A stretch of 36,821 bases of DNA, taken from Pseudomonadota bacterium (GTDB taxonomy: Bacteria > Pseudomonadota > Alphaproteobacteria > Caulobacterales > Caulobacteraceae). The notes beneath the pieces are model-generated. The model saw only the letters and a list, made by a program, of their open reading frames with translations. It did no database searches and was not told where the DNA came from. The stretch's first letter is position 1, and each line of letters opens with the position of its first letter. Position numbers and translations under genes: made by a program. Location of the stretch: positions 1 to 36,821 of the forward strand of contig JAHWJX010000018.1 of NCBI GenBank assembly GCA_019348195.1, in the 5' to 3' direction. Below are positions 8,461-16,725 of the stretch, in pieces.

Positions 8461-9353
8461 ACATCCAGGTTCCGCCTCCCGCAACAAAGAGTCCGGACGC
8501 CACCGCCCGCGTCCTGGTCCAGGCGCTGCCGCACATCCGCCGCTTCGCCGGCAGGACGGTGGTCGTGAAGATGGGCGGCGGCGCCATGACTGATCCCGCG
8601 TTGGACCGCTCGCTCGCTCAGGACGTGCTGTTGCTCAAGAGCGTGGGCGTGCGCGTGGTTCTGGTGCATGGCGGCGGCCCCCAGATCGACGACATGGTCA
8701 CCCGCCTGGGCCTGACGCCCGAGTTCCGGGACGGCCTGCGGGTCACCGACGCGGAGACGCTGGACATCGTCCGGACCGTGCTGGTGGGCAAGATCAACCG
8801 CGAGCTGGTGGCCGCCATCAATCGCGAGGAGCCCGTCGCGATCGGCGTGGCGGGCGAGGACGGCGGCCTGCTTCGGGCCGCGCCGCGCGATGCCGCGCTG
8901 GGCTTCGTGGGCGACGTGGTGGAGGTGAACGCCTCCATCCTCCAGCTTCTGCTGGACGACGGTCTGGCCCCGGTCGTCTCCACCGTGGGCGCCGACGCCG
9001 CGGGGCAGGCCTACAACATCAACGCTGACGCCGCAGCCTCGGCCATCGCCGCCGCGCTCGGGGCCGAAAAGCTGATCTACCTTACATCCGCGCCCGGCCT
9101 GCTGGAGGACCCCGCCGACCAGGCCAGCCTGATCCAGCGGCTGTCCCTGTCTGAGCTCAGGAGGCGCATGGAGGACGGCACGGCCGGTGCGGGGATGATC
9201 CCCAAGCTGCGCGCCTGCTACGAAGCGGTCCAAGCGGGCGTGGGCGCCGCACACATTCTCGACGGCCGCCTGCCTCACTCCATCCTCATCGAGCTGCTGA
9301 CGGACGCCGGGATCGGCACCATGATCACGGCGGACGGAGCGCCCCAAGAGTGA
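8457..9353 (+). CDS. argB: Acetylglutamate kinase
   Basis: Phosphorylates N-acetylglutamate with ATP, the usual arginine-feedback point. The 298-residue protein shows [10 protein letters not shown] (about 35-44, phosphate-binding Lys), [29 protein letters not shown] and GMIPKL near the C-terminus, all typical of the amino-acid kinase fold. Two positions are unusual: the common KYGGNAM reads KMGGGAM, and the common LTD-x-x-GL loop reads LTSAPGLL. The N-terminal helix ahead of the core (about 25 residues) is of the kind found in arginine-sensitive hexameric enzymes, so feedback inhibition is likely. The start ATG lies inside the argJ stop (ATGA) and the gene ends in a GTGA overlap with argF. 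Confidence 0.93.
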   Translation: MNIQVPPPATKSPDATARVLVQALPHIRRFAGRTVVVKMGGGAMTDPALDRSLAQDVLLLKSVGVRVVLVHGGGPQIDDMVTRLGLTPEFRDGLRVTDAETLDIVRTVLVGKINRELVAAINREEPVAIGVAGEDGGLLRAAPRDAALGFVGDVVEVNASILQLLLDDGLAPVVSTVGADAAGQAYNINADAAASAIAAALGAEKLIYLTSAPGLLEDPADQASLIQRLSLSELRRRMEDGTAGAGMIPKLRACYEAVQAGVGAAHILDGRLPHSILIELLTDAGIGTMITADGAPQE

Positions 9354-10249
9354 GCGACCTACTGGGCATCGCCGACCTGGACCGGCCGACGCTGGAGATG
9401 ATCCTGGGTCTGTCCGCGCGCGCCGATCTTGGTCGCCCCTTGGCCGGCCAGGGCGTGGCGCTGGTGTTCCAGAAGCCCAGCGCCCGTACGCGCAATTCGA
9501 TGGAGATGGCCGTGGCCGGTCTGGGCGGCCACCCGGTTTACATCACCGACGCGGAGGTGGGCCTGGGCTCCGGCCGTGAAAGCCCGGCGGACGTCGCTCG
9601 CACCCTGGCGTGTTTCCATTCTCTCATCGCCGCACGCGTGTTCCACCATGAGGTGCTGCAGCAAATGGCGGCGGCCGCGGACGCCCCCGTTCTGAACCTG
9701 CTGTCGGACCGCGCCCATCCGCTCCAGACCCTGGCCGACCTGCTCACCCTCCACGAACGCTTCGGCCGGTTGGAAGGCCTCCGGGTCGCCTATGTCGGCG
9801 ATGGCGACAACAACGTCGCCCGCTCGCTGGCCGCCGGATGCGTCCGCCTGGGCGCACACCTCGCGATCGCCGCACCGGTGGGCAGCCATCTGTCGGCTGC
9901 GGACTTGGCCGAGTTGAACAGCCACGCCGGCTGTGTGACGCAGACCGTCGACCCTGCGGAAGCGGTCGCGGGCGCCCAGGCCGTTTACACCGACACCTGG
10001 ATCTCCATGGGCCAGGAGGGTGAAGCGCAGTCCCGCCGTGCGATCTTCGAAGGCTATCAAGTCGACCCAGCCCTGATGGCTCGCGCCGCCCCGCAGGCCG
10101 TCTTCCTTCACTGCCTCCCCGCCCACCGCGGCGAGGAGGTGGCGCCGGAGGTGCTCGACGGTCCTCAAAGCCTCGTCTGGACCCAGGCCCGCAACCGCAT
10201 GCGCAGCGCCCGCGGCGCGCTCGCCTGGATGCTCGGAGTTCCGGCATGA
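9350..10249 (+). CDS. argF: Ornithine carbamoyltransferase
   Basis: Makes citrulline from ornithine and carbamoyl phosphate. The 299-residue protein has the carbamoyl-phosphate motif SARTR (44-48), HPLQ (123-126), the ornithine-loop DTWISMGQE (about 215-223) and the catalytic HCLPAHRG with Cys255. The opening stretch FQKPSARTRNSMEMAVAGLGG resembles actinobacterial enzymes more than typical alphaproteobacterial ArgF. In many alphaproteobacteria argF pairs with argD, but here argD is absent and argF sits between argB and argR. The start codon is GTG at 9350, overlapping the argB stop as GTGA; it ends with an ATGA overlap into argR. Confidence 0.93.
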   Translation: MSDLLGIADLDRPTLEMILGLSARADLGRPLAGQGVALVFQKPSARTRNSMEMAVAGLGGHPVYITDAEVGLGSGRESPADVARTLACFHSLIAARVFHHEVLQQMAAAADAPVLNLLSDRAHPLQTLADLLTLHERFGRLEGLRVAYVGDGDNNVARSLAAGCVRLGAHLAIAAPVGSHLSAADLAELNSHAGCVTQTVDPAEAVAGAQAVYTDTWISMGQEGEAQSRRAIFEGYQVDPALMARAAPQAVFLHCLPAHRGEEVAPEVLDGPQSLVWTQARNRMRSARGALAWMLGVPA

Positions 10250-10722
10250 GCGACCTCCCCTCGGCCCGCACCCGACGCCAGCGCCTGTTGGCCGAGCTGA
10301 TCCGCACCGAGACGATCGGCAGCCAGGACCAACTCGTGGAGCGGCTGGCCGCCGCCGGCTTGGCCGTGACCCAGGCCACCATCTCACGCGACCTGGAAGA
10401 GCTGGGCGCCGTCAAGGTCCGCCGCGGCGGCGTGCAGGCCTACGCCCTGCCCGAAGGCATCGGCGGCCGTGACTGGTCGACCGAACGGCTGAAACGCGTT
10501 CTCCAGGAATGGCTGGTCTCGGCTGAAGCCGCCGGCCCGCTGGTGGTGGTGCGCACCCCGCCCGGCTCCGCCCATCTGGTGGGCGTGGCGCTGGACGCCG
10601 CCGCCTTGCCGGCGGTGGCGGGCGCTGTGGCGGGCGACGACACCCTCTTCCTGGCCGTCCGCGAGGGCGCCGCCGCCGCAACCGTCGCCGCCGACCTCCG
10701 CGCCCTTGCGGGTGTGAGATGA
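10246..10722 (+). CDS. argR: Arginine repressor
   Basis: A 158-residue ArgR/AhrC family regulator that binds arginine as a hexamer and represses arginine genes. The N-terminal winged helix (about 1-70) contains TQATISRDLEELGAVKVRR, the recognition helix signature. The C-terminal domain carries VVVRTPPGSAHLVGVALD and the arginine-binding GDDT (about 130-133). Both segments closely resemble actinobacterial ArgR, with the R-T-P-P-G motif typical of that group. ArgR is not common in alphaproteobacteria. It lies inside the operon it probably controls, and the candidate operator is at 6247-6264. Its stop overlaps a 19-codon mini-ORF that leads to argH. Confidence 0.93.
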   Translation: MSDLPSARTRRQRLLAELIRTETIGSQDQLVERLAAAGLAVTQATISRDLEELGAVKVRRGGVQAYALPEGIGGRDWSTERLKRVLQEWLVSAEAAGPLVVVRTPPGSAHLVGVALDAAALPAVAGAVAGDDTLFLAVREGAAAATVAADLRALAGVR

Positions 10723-10778
10723 GCGCCCGCTCCTTCCATCTCCGCCCAGAGGATCTGGTGTTGGAGAGCGCCCGATGA
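10719..10778 (+). CDS. 19-residue mini-ORF bridging argR and argH
   Basis: ATG at 10719-10721 overlaps the argR stop (ATGA), and the TGA at 10776-10778 overlaps the argH ATG (ATGA). The encoded peptide is [19 protein letters not shown]. All other early junctions in this operon are ATGA/GTGA overlaps, so this ORF would keep an unbroken chain of translational coupling across a 52 bp gap. It may be only a coupling device, or the remnant of a deleted gene (the residues would suit the beginning of an acetyltransferase, but this is a guess). It contains three Arg codons. There is no proof it is translated. Confidence 0.4.
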   Translation: MSARSFHLRPEDLVLESAR

Positions 10779-12151
10779 GCTCCCAACCCCTGTGGCACGG
10801 CCGCTTCGAGGCCGGCCCTTCCCCAGAGCTGACGGCGTTCAGCGAGAGCCTCAGCTTCGACCGCCGCCTCTGGGCCGATGACATCGCCGGCTCGCGCGCC
10901 CACGTCGCCGGACTGGAGTCCGCCGGCCTGTTGAGCACGGCCGACGCGGACGCCCTCCGGGCCGCCCTTGACACCGTTCACGCCGAGTTCGCGGCCGGCG
11001 CCTTCCTGTTCGCTCCCACCGACGAGGACATCCACACCGCCGTCGAACGCCGTGTCACCGAGCTCGCGGGAGACGCCGGCGCCCGCATCCACACCGGGCG
11101 CAGCCGCAACGACCAAGTCGCCACCGACCTCCGCCTCTTCGTCCGCCGGGAGCTTCGCTCGATCGGAGGGGCCACGCTGGAGCTCGCCGCCGTGCTGCTG
11201 GACCGTGCGGAGCCGGAGATCGAGACGCCCCTGCCCGGCTTCACCCACCTCCAAGCCGCCCAACCCGTCTCGCTGGCCCACCACCTCATGGCGCACGCGC
11301 ACGGGCTGCTCCGAGACCTCGACCGCCTCTCCGACGCGCTCCGCCGGGCCGACGTGAGCCCGCTGGGCGCCGGCGCCCTGGGCGGCTCCACCCTCCCGCT
11401 TCGCCCCGAGGTCACGGCCGACGCCCTTGGATTCGCCGCGATCTTCTCCAACAGCATGGACGCGGTGTCGGATCGGGATTTCGTGGCCGACGCCCTCTAC
11501 GCCCTGGCCATGCTGGGCGTCCGTCTGTCCAAGATGGGCGAAGAGGTGGTGCTCTGGACGTCCGACGGCTTTGGCTGGGCCCGGCTGGACGAGAGCTGGT
11601 CCACCGGCTCCTCCATGCTGCCACAGAAGAAGAACCCCGACATCGCCGAGCTCGCCCGCGGCAAGTCCGGCCGCCTGCTCGGCGCCCTGTCCGGCTTTCT
11701 GGCCACCCTGAAAGGCCTGCCGCTCGCCTACAACCGCGACCTGCAGGAAGACAAGGAGCCCCTGTTTGACAGCCTGGACCAGGTCGCCCGCGCCCTGCCC
11801 GCGGTCGCCGGCCTTTACCGCACCCTCCAATGGGATCGCGCGCGCATGAGCGCCGCCGCCGACAACCCCTATCTGCTGGCCATTGACGTGGCTGAAGCTC
11901 TGGTCCTGCGCGGCGAGCCCTTCCGCCGCGCCCACGCCCGGGTCGCCGCCCTGGTCCGTCAGTCGCTGGAGAGCGGCGCCGATTTCCCCGCACTGTGCCG
12001 TGACCACCTGGACGTGCAGCTCGATCCAGGCGCGCCGGCGGCGCTCCTCCGTCGGCGCTCGCCCGGCGGGGCCGGCCCCCTCGCCGTCCAAGCCCAGACC
12101 CAAGCCTTGCGCGCCCGGCTAGAAGCCGAACGCGCCCGCCTCAAGGACTAA
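10775..12151 (+). CDS. argH: Argininosuccinate lyase
   Basis: Last step of the pathway: splits argininosuccinate into arginine and fumarate. The 458-residue protein of the fumarase/aspartase superfamily has [15 protein letters not shown] (about 106-120), the catalytic GFTHLQ (about 155-160) and the mobile signature loop [20 protein letters not shown] with the catalytic Ser near 279-280. The loop ending [11 protein letters not shown] and [10 protein letters not shown] are of actinobacterial/Gram-positive style; alphaproteobacterial ArgH typically reads A-A-E-L-V-R-x-K. The C-terminus keeps R-R-x-S-x-G-G. It precedes argG, the reverse of the actinobacterial argG-argH order. ATG overlaps the mini-ORF stop; the gap to argG is 4 bp. 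Confidence 0.94.
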   Translation: MSSQPLWHGRFEAGPSPELTAFSESLSFDRRLWADDIAGSRAHVAGLESAGLLSTADADALRAALDTVHAEFAAGAFLFAPTDEDIHTAVERRVTELAGDAGARIHTGRSRNDQVATDLRLFVRRELRSIGGATLELAAVLLDRAEPEIETPLPGFTHLQAAQPVSLAHHLMAHAHGLLRDLDRLSDALRRADVSPLGAGALGGSTLPLRPEVTADALGFAAIFSNSMDAVSDRDFVADALYALAMLGVRLSKMGEEVVLWTSDGFGWARLDESWSTGSSMLPQKKNPDIAELARGKSGRLLGALSGFLATLKGLPLAYNRDLQEDKEPLFDSLDQVARALPAVAGLYRTLQWDRARMSAAADNPYLLAIDVAEALVLRGEPFRRAHARVAALVRQSLESGADFPALCRDHLDVQLDPGAPAALLRRRSPGGAGPLAVQAQTQALRARLEAERARLKD

Positions 12152-12155
12152 CCCG

Positions 12156-13442
12156 ATGTCAAACCCACCCAAGGTCGTCCTGGCCTACTCCGGCGGTCTG
12201 GACACCTCCATCATCCTCAAATGGCTGCAGACCGAGCGCGGTGCGGAGGTCGTCACCTTCACCGCCGACCTGGGCCAGGGCGAGGAGCTCGGCCCCGCGC
12301 GCGACAAGGCGATCCTGCTGGGCATCCGGCCCGAGAACATCTTCATCGAGGATCTGCGGGAGACCTTCGTCCGCGACTTCGTCTTCCCCATGTTCCGAGC
12401 CAACACCCTCTATGAGGGGCAGTACCTGCTGGGCACCTCCATCGCCCGCCCCCTGATCGCGCAGCGCCAGATCGAGATCGCCCGCCAGGTCGGCGCCACC
12501 GCCGTCGCCCACGGAGCGACGGGCAAGGGCAACGACCAGGTCCGTTTCGAGCTCGGCTATTATGCGCTGGAGCCCGACATCGAGGTGATCGCCCCCTGGC
12601 GCGAATGGGAGTTCAAATCCCGCGAATCCCTGCTCCGCTTCGCCGAGCTCCACCAGATTCCCATCGCCAAGGACAAGCGGGGCGAGGCCCCCTTCTCCGT
12701 GGACGCCAACCTCCTGCACTCCTCCTCGGAGGGGAAGGTTCTGGAGGACGTTTCCGAACCCGCGCCCGAGTTCGTGCACGGCCGCACCGTTTCGCCCGAA
12801 CACGCGCCCGACACCCCCACCGTGATCACCATCGACTTCGCCCGCGGCGACCCCACCGCCATCGACGGCATCCCGCTCTCTCCCGCCGCCCTGCTGACCA
12901 GGCTGAACGGGCTCGGCCACGACAACGGCATCGGTCGCCTTGACCTGGTGGAGAACCGCTTCGTCGGCATGAAGAGCCGCGGCGTCTATGAAACTCCCGG
13001 CGGCACGATCCTGCTGGCAGCCCGCCGCGGCATGGAGAGCATCACGCTGGATCGGGGCGCCGCCCATCTCAAGGACGAGCTGATGCCGCGCTACGCCAGC
13101 ATCATCTACAATGGCTTCTGGTTCAGTCCCGAACGCGAGATGCTGCAAGCGGCCATCGACCAGAGCCAAGCCAACGTCACCGGCCGCGTCACCCTCAAGC
13201 TCTACAAGGGCATGGCCAGCGTGATCGGCCGCGAGTCCCCCTTCAGCCTTTACGACAAGGAGCTCGTCACCTTCGAGGAAGGCAGCGCCTACGACCAGCG
13301 CGACGCAGCCGGCTTCATCAAGCTCAACGCGCTGCGCCTCCGCGTCGCCGCCAAACGTGACCAACGCCTGGCCGGAAACGCTCCCGACCTCCCCGTCAGT
13401 GACGAGGTCGGAGGCGACGTCAGCGTCCTGGATCCGCTCTGA
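12156..13442 (+). CDS. argG: Argininosuccinate synthase
   Basis: Joins citrulline and aspartate using ATP. The 428-residue protein has the pyrophosphate loop AYSGGLDTS (10-18), [33 protein letters not shown] and the [11 protein letters not shown] segment of type 1 enzymes. Unlike its neighbours it reads like a typical alphaproteobacterial ArgG (for example [32 protein letters not shown]). It is about 20 residues longer than common forms, with a C-terminal tail after LRVAAKRD ([21 protein letters not shown]). Lies 4 bp after argH and is likely cotranscribed. The different ancestry suggests a native argG was joined to an imported arg block. Confidence 0.94.
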   Translation: MSNPPKVVLAYSGGLDTSIILKWLQTERGAEVVTFTADLGQGEELGPARDKAILLGIRPENIFIEDLRETFVRDFVFPMFRANTLYEGQYLLGTSIARPLIAQRQIEIARQVGATAVAHGATGKGNDQVRFELGYYALEPDIEVIAPWREWEFKSRESLLRFAELHQIPIAKDKRGEAPFSVDANLLHSSSEGKVLEDVSEPAPEFVHGRTVSPEHAPDTPTVITIDFARGDPTAIDGIPLSPAALLTRLNGLGHDNGIGRLDLVENRFVGMKSRGVYETPGGTILLAARRGMESITLDRGAAHLKDELMPRYASIIYNGFWFSPEREMLQAAIDQSQANVTGRVTLKLYKGMASVIGRESPFSLYDKELVTFEEGSAYDQRDAAGFIKLNALRLRVAAKRDQRLAGNAPDLPVSDEVGGDVSVLDPL

Positions 13443-13519
13443 GCCGCGGCGTCGCGGCGCCGGTTGAAAGAAACAAGAGCTTGGCGCACTAGGTGGTCAT
13501 CCCCAGGGGGAGTTCCGCC

Positions 13520-14785
13520 GTGCTTTACCGCTCCGCCGTGGTTTGCACCTTGCTCCTGATGGCGGCATGCGGCGGAAGCGGCGGCGGCGGCGAGTCCGCC
13601 CCTCCCCAGACGCCCGCCCCGGCGCCGCCCGCGCCGCTACCGCCCCCGCCGCCGGCGCCGCCAGCGCGAGCTCCCGCCGAAACCCGTCCTCCCAACGGCG
13701 TGGGGCAGCAGCCCGCCTTTCCCAACCAAACACGCGCGCCCCAGCCGAACGCCAGTCATGCCTATCAGATCGAGACGGTCGCGACCGGGCTCCAGCAGCC
13801 CTGGGGTCTGGAGTTCCTGCCGGACGGCCGCATTCTGGTCAGCGAGCGGCCCGGCCGGCTCCGCTCCGTCAGCGCCGACGGCCTCCTGTCGCCTCCCATC
13901 GCCGGCCTGCCGCCCGTGGCCGCGACCGGTCAAGGCGGGCTGCTCGACGTGGCGCTCGCGCCCGACTTCGCGGCCAGCCGTCGCGTTTTTTGGGCCTACG
14001 CCGAGGCTCGGGGCGGAGACGCAACAGCCCTAGCAGTCGCCGGCGGCACGCTCAGCCCGGACGGCGCGGCCCTCTCCGACGTCCGGGTGATCTTCCGCCA
14101 GGAGCCGGCCTTTGTTTCCGGCCTGCACTTCGGCTCCAGGCTCGTGTTCGACCGGGGCGGCCGGATGTTCATCACCACCGGCGACCGCGGCCAGGGGGCG
14201 CCGGCGCAGGACACCGCCAACCACATCGGCAAGGTGATCCGCATCAACGCCGACGGGTCCGTTCCCGCCGACAATCCCTTCGTGGGCCTGAACAGCACCC
14301 GACCGGAGATCTGGTCCTCCGGCCACCGAAACATCCAGGGCGCGGTGCTGCATCCGGACACCGGTCGGCTGTGGACTGTGGAGCACGGGCCTCAGGGCGG
14401 AGACGAGTTGAATCAGCCCGAACCCGGCCGCAACTACGGTTGGCCTCTGATCACCTACGGGGTCAACTACGACGGCAAAGCCATCGGTGAAGCTACGGCC
14501 CGGGCCGGTCTGGAGCAGCCCGTCTACTACTGGGACCCGGTGATCGCGCCGGGCGGGATGGACTTCTACCTGGGCGGGCTGTTCCCCGAATGGCGCGGCA
14601 GCCTGTTCATCGCCGGGCTGCAGCAGGGCGGCGTCGTGCGCCTCACCTTCAACGCCGACCGGGTCCGGACCGAGGAGCGGCTGGCGCTCGGCGTCCGCAT
14701 CCGCGACGTCAAGAGCGGCCCCGACGGCCGCCTTTACCTCCTGGACGAATCCGCCGGCCGCATCCTCCGCCTAACCCCGCCCTGA
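13520..14785 (+). CDS. Lipoprotein PQQ-dependent aldose sugar dehydrogenase-like protein
   Basis: A 421-residue periplasmic, probably lipid-anchored protein. GTG 13520 is chosen because AGGGGGAG (13505-13512) precedes it at 7 bases and the product starts with a short lipoprotein signal ending LLMAAC; an in-frame GTG at 13493 has no such site. After the Cys come a Gly run and a Pro/Ala-rich linker (about 20-60), then a six-bladed beta-propeller of the soluble glucose dehydrogenase/YliI type: QPWGLEFLPDGRILVSERPG, GGLLDVALAPDF, MFITTGDRG, HRNIQGAVLHP, VEHGPQGGDELN and NYGWPLITYG are all family hallmarks. It probably oxidises aldoses using PQQ; the actual substrate is unknown and no PQQ synthesis gene is nearby. 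It starts 77 bp after argG and may be read through from it. Confidence 0.87.
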   Translation: MLYRSAVVCTLLLMAACGGSGGGGESAPPQTPAPAPPAPLPPPPPAPPARAPAETRPPNGVGQQPAFPNQTRAPQPNASHAYQIETVATGLQQPWGLEFLPDGRILVSERPGRLRSVSADGLLSPPIAGLPPVAATGQGGLLDVALAPDFAASRRVFWAYAEARGGDATALAVAGGTLSPDGAALSDVRVIFRQEPAFVSGLHFGSRLVFDRGGRMFITTGDRGQGAPAQDTANHIGKVIRINADGSVPADNPFVGLNSTRPEIWSSGHRNIQGAVLHPDTGRLWTVEHGPQGGDELNQPEPGRNYGWPLITYGVNYDGKAIGEATARAGLEQPVYYWDPVIAPGGMDFYLGGLFPEWRGSLFIAGLQQGGVVRLTFNADRVRTEERLALGVRIRDVKSGPDGRLYLLDESAGRILRLTPP

Positions 14786-14823
14786 CGCGGCGCCCTCCGG
14801 CAAGGCCCCGGCCTCCGCGTCAG
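14782..14823. terminator. Inverted repeat holding the stop codons of two converging genes
   Basis: CTGACGCGG (14782-14790) pairs perfectly with CCGCGTCAG (14815-14823). The left arm contains the TGA of the sugar dehydrogenase gene and the right arm contains the tadC stop. The 24-base loop includes further G/C complementarity. There is no T-run, so it would be an imperfect intrinsic terminator at best, but its placement between convergent ends fits a bidirectional transcript-end structure. Confidence 0.45.
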
Positions 14824-15764
14824 CCCGCCAGCCCTTGCGCCAGGCGCAGACCGGCCGGCAGCATCAGCACGCCGATCAGGCAGGGGAAGATGAACAGGAT
14901 CAGGGGCAGGGTCAGCTTGGCCGGCAGGGCCAGCGCCTTTTCCTCGGCCCGCAGCATGCGTTTGCTGCGCATGTCGTCGGCGTAGACGGCCAGGGTCTCG
15001 CCCAGGCTGGTGCCCATCTCCTCCGCCTGGCGCAGCATGGTGGCCAGGCCCCGCGCCTCGTCGATCCCCAGACGGTCGGCCAGGGCGGCCCAGGCCTCCT
15101 TGCGCGAGCGGCCCGCGCGCAGCTCGCGCGTGAGCAGGATCAGGTGCTCGGCCAGGTTCGGATAGCGGCGCGTCATCTCCTCGGCCACCCGGCTCACGGC
15201 GGCGTCGAGGCTGAGGCCGGCCTCGACGGAGGCCACCATCAGGTCCAGCATGTCCGGAAAGCCTTCGCGGTACTCGTCCTGCCTCTTGGTGCGCCGCATC
15301 TTGAGGACTTGGTCGGGGCCCATCACCGCCGCCAGGCTGAAAGCGCCCGCCGCCAGGGTCGCGTCCATGCCGCCGCTCTCGAGCAGCATGGGCAGGGAGA
15401 TGATCATGATGGCCGCCGCGACCACCAGGCAGGCCAGCTTGGCGCCCAGGAAAATCGGCACGGCCTCACGGCTCGCGAACCCCGCCTGCATCAGCTTGAA
15501 GCGCAGGGCCGAGACCTGATTGGGATCGCGCAGTATGGCGCCGTCGCCCAGCCGCTTGACGCCGTTCAGCAGGGTCACAAGGGGGGCGGGCGGCCGGGCC
15601 TCTCGCGCCTTGATCTCGGCCGGCGTGTCGCCGGACAGCCGGGCGCGCATACGGGCGCCGCGGCGGCCCTGGACCACCGCGGACCAGCCCGCGCCCACCA
15701 CCGCGCCTCCGATCAGGAGGGCGGCGGTGGCCGTCAGGCCCGTCTGGATGAGCGCAGGGTTCAT
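14820..15764 (-). CDS. tadC: Tad pilus inner-membrane platform protein TadC/CpaH
   Basis: A 314-residue protein of the type II secretion F (GspF) family that forms, with TadB, the inner-membrane platform of the Tad machine. The N-terminal membrane helix (about 8-28) is followed by a cytoplasmic part and two central membrane segments (about 105-150). The GspF core has EYREGFPDMLDLMVASVEAGLSL, and ERA-type signature ALRTMLRQAEEMGTSLGETL near the end, then a final membrane pair (LTLPLILFIFPCLIGVLMLP). ATG 15764 is preferred because upstream in-frame residues are low-complexity Trp/Ala sequence overlapping tadB. It is the last gene of the cpaB-to-tadC operon, 7 bp after tadB. Confidence 0.9.
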   Translation of the reverse strand: MNPALIQTGLTATAALLIGGAVVGAGWSAVVQGRRGARMRARLSGDTPAEIKAREARPPAPLVTLLNGVKRLGDGAILRDPNQVSALRFKLMQAGFASREAVPIFLGAKLACLVVAAAIMIISLPMLLESGGMDATLAAGAFSLAAVMGPDQVLKMRRTKRQDEYREGFPDMLDLMVASVEAGLSLDAAVSRVAEEMTRRYPNLAEHLILLTRELRAGRSRKEAWAALADRLGIDEARGLATMLRQAEEMGTSLGETLAVYADDMRSKRMLRAEEKALALPAKLTLPLILFIFPCLIGVLMLPAGLRLAQGLAG

Positions 15765-15771
15765 GCCGGCC

Positions 15772-16725
15772 TCAGATCTTGAAATTGACCATGCGCTGCA
15801 TGACCAGGATGCCCAGGACCATCCACACGCCCAGGCCCGCCAGGCCCACATGGATGGTGCGTTCGTGGATGACCTCGCCGTAGAAGTCGGGCTTGAGCAC
15901 CTGCAGCATCAGGCCCACGGCGAAGGGCGCGGCCGTGAGGATCATGGCCGAGACGCGCGCTTCCGAGGAGGCGGCCTTGATCTTGAGCCGCATCTTGGTG
16001 CGTTCACGCACGGTGCGGGCGTTCATTTTCAGCAGGCCCACCAGATTGCCGCCTGAGCGCTCCTGCAGGCGCACGGTGGCGGCGAACAGGTCCACATCCA
16101 CCTGTTTGCAGCGATCGGCCATGCGCCCGATGGCCTGCTCCAGGGTGGAGCCGAAGGCGATCTCGTCCGCAGCCATGCCGAACTCGGAGCCGATGGGATC
16201 AGCCATCTCGCGGCCCACCAGGGCGATCGCGGTGGGCACGGGGTGCCCCGCCTCCAGCGAACGCACCACCACTTCCAGGGCGTTGGGCAGCTGGGTCACC
16301 AGCTTGGCCTCGCGCTGCCCGCCCACGAATTTGAGGAACAGGATGGGGACTGCGGTTGAGCCCAGCACGGCTCCGGCCACGGCGCCCCAGGGATTGCGGG
16401 TGACGGCAAAGCCCAGCACGGCCGCGCCCAAGGCCATGCCGGCCACCGTCAGCGTCCAACGGCGCGGGTGGTAGACCAGTCCCGACCGCACCACCAATTG
16501 GGCCAGCCAGGGCCATTTCAGCCGGCTGGAGCCGTCGGCGGCCAGCCCACGTTCCTTGCGCAGCTCCACCACCATGTCGGCCAGGGAGGCCAGCCGGTCC
16601 ACAACCTTGAGCCGGTGGTTGACCTTGCGCTTGGCCACCCCCACCCGCATCAGCCCCCACAGCCCCTGGGCCAGGGTGAAGATGGCCGCAAAGACCAGGA
16701 CGAAAAAAGCGGCGGAGGCGTCCAT
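15772..16725 (-). CDS. tadB: Tad pilus inner-membrane platform protein TadB/CpaG
   Basis: A 317-residue GspF-family membrane protein, partner of TadC. It has an N-terminal helix (about 5-25), a membrane pair near 93-130, the conserved QLPNALEVVVRSLEAGHPVPTAI stretch, the FAATVRLQERSGGNL motif typical of TadB, and two closing membrane helices near the C-terminus. Its ATG shares one base with the cpaF stop (TGATG), which suggests translational coupling. Role in the complex follows from the family; no odd residue was seen. Confidence 0.92.
   Translation of the reverse strand: MDASAAFFVLVFAAIFTLAQGLWGLMRVGVAKRKVNHRLKVVDRLASLADMVVELRKERGLAADGSSRLKWPWLAQLVVRSGLVYHPRRWTLTVAGMALGAAVLGFAVTRNPWGAVAGAVLGSTAVPILFLKFVGGQREAKLVTQLPNALEVVVRSLEAGHPVPTAIALVGREMADPIGSEFGMAADEIAFGSTLEQAIGRMADRCKQVDVDLFAATVRLQERSGGNLVGLLKMNARTVRERTKMRLKIKAASSEARVSAMILTAAPFAVGLMLQVLKPDFYGEVIHERTIHVGLAGLGVWMVLGILVMQRMVNFKI

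Noticed and set aside
7344-9353. 669-codon frame that appears to fuse an argJ-frame shadow to ArgB
   Set aside because: The first part is out-of-frame argJ sequence rich in Arg and Gly. True argB starts at 8457 in an ATGA overlap with the argJ stop; there is no fusion protein.
10412-12103. 563-codon minus-strand frame across argR and argH
   Set aside because: It is antisense to two clear arginine genes, has no domain features and shows the low-complexity composition of a codon-bias shadow.
13493-13519. Start of the sugar dehydrogenase at GTG 13493
   Set aside because: No ribosome-binding site precedes it, and it would place nine extra residues, including Pro and Arg-Gly, ahead of a good lipoprotein signal.
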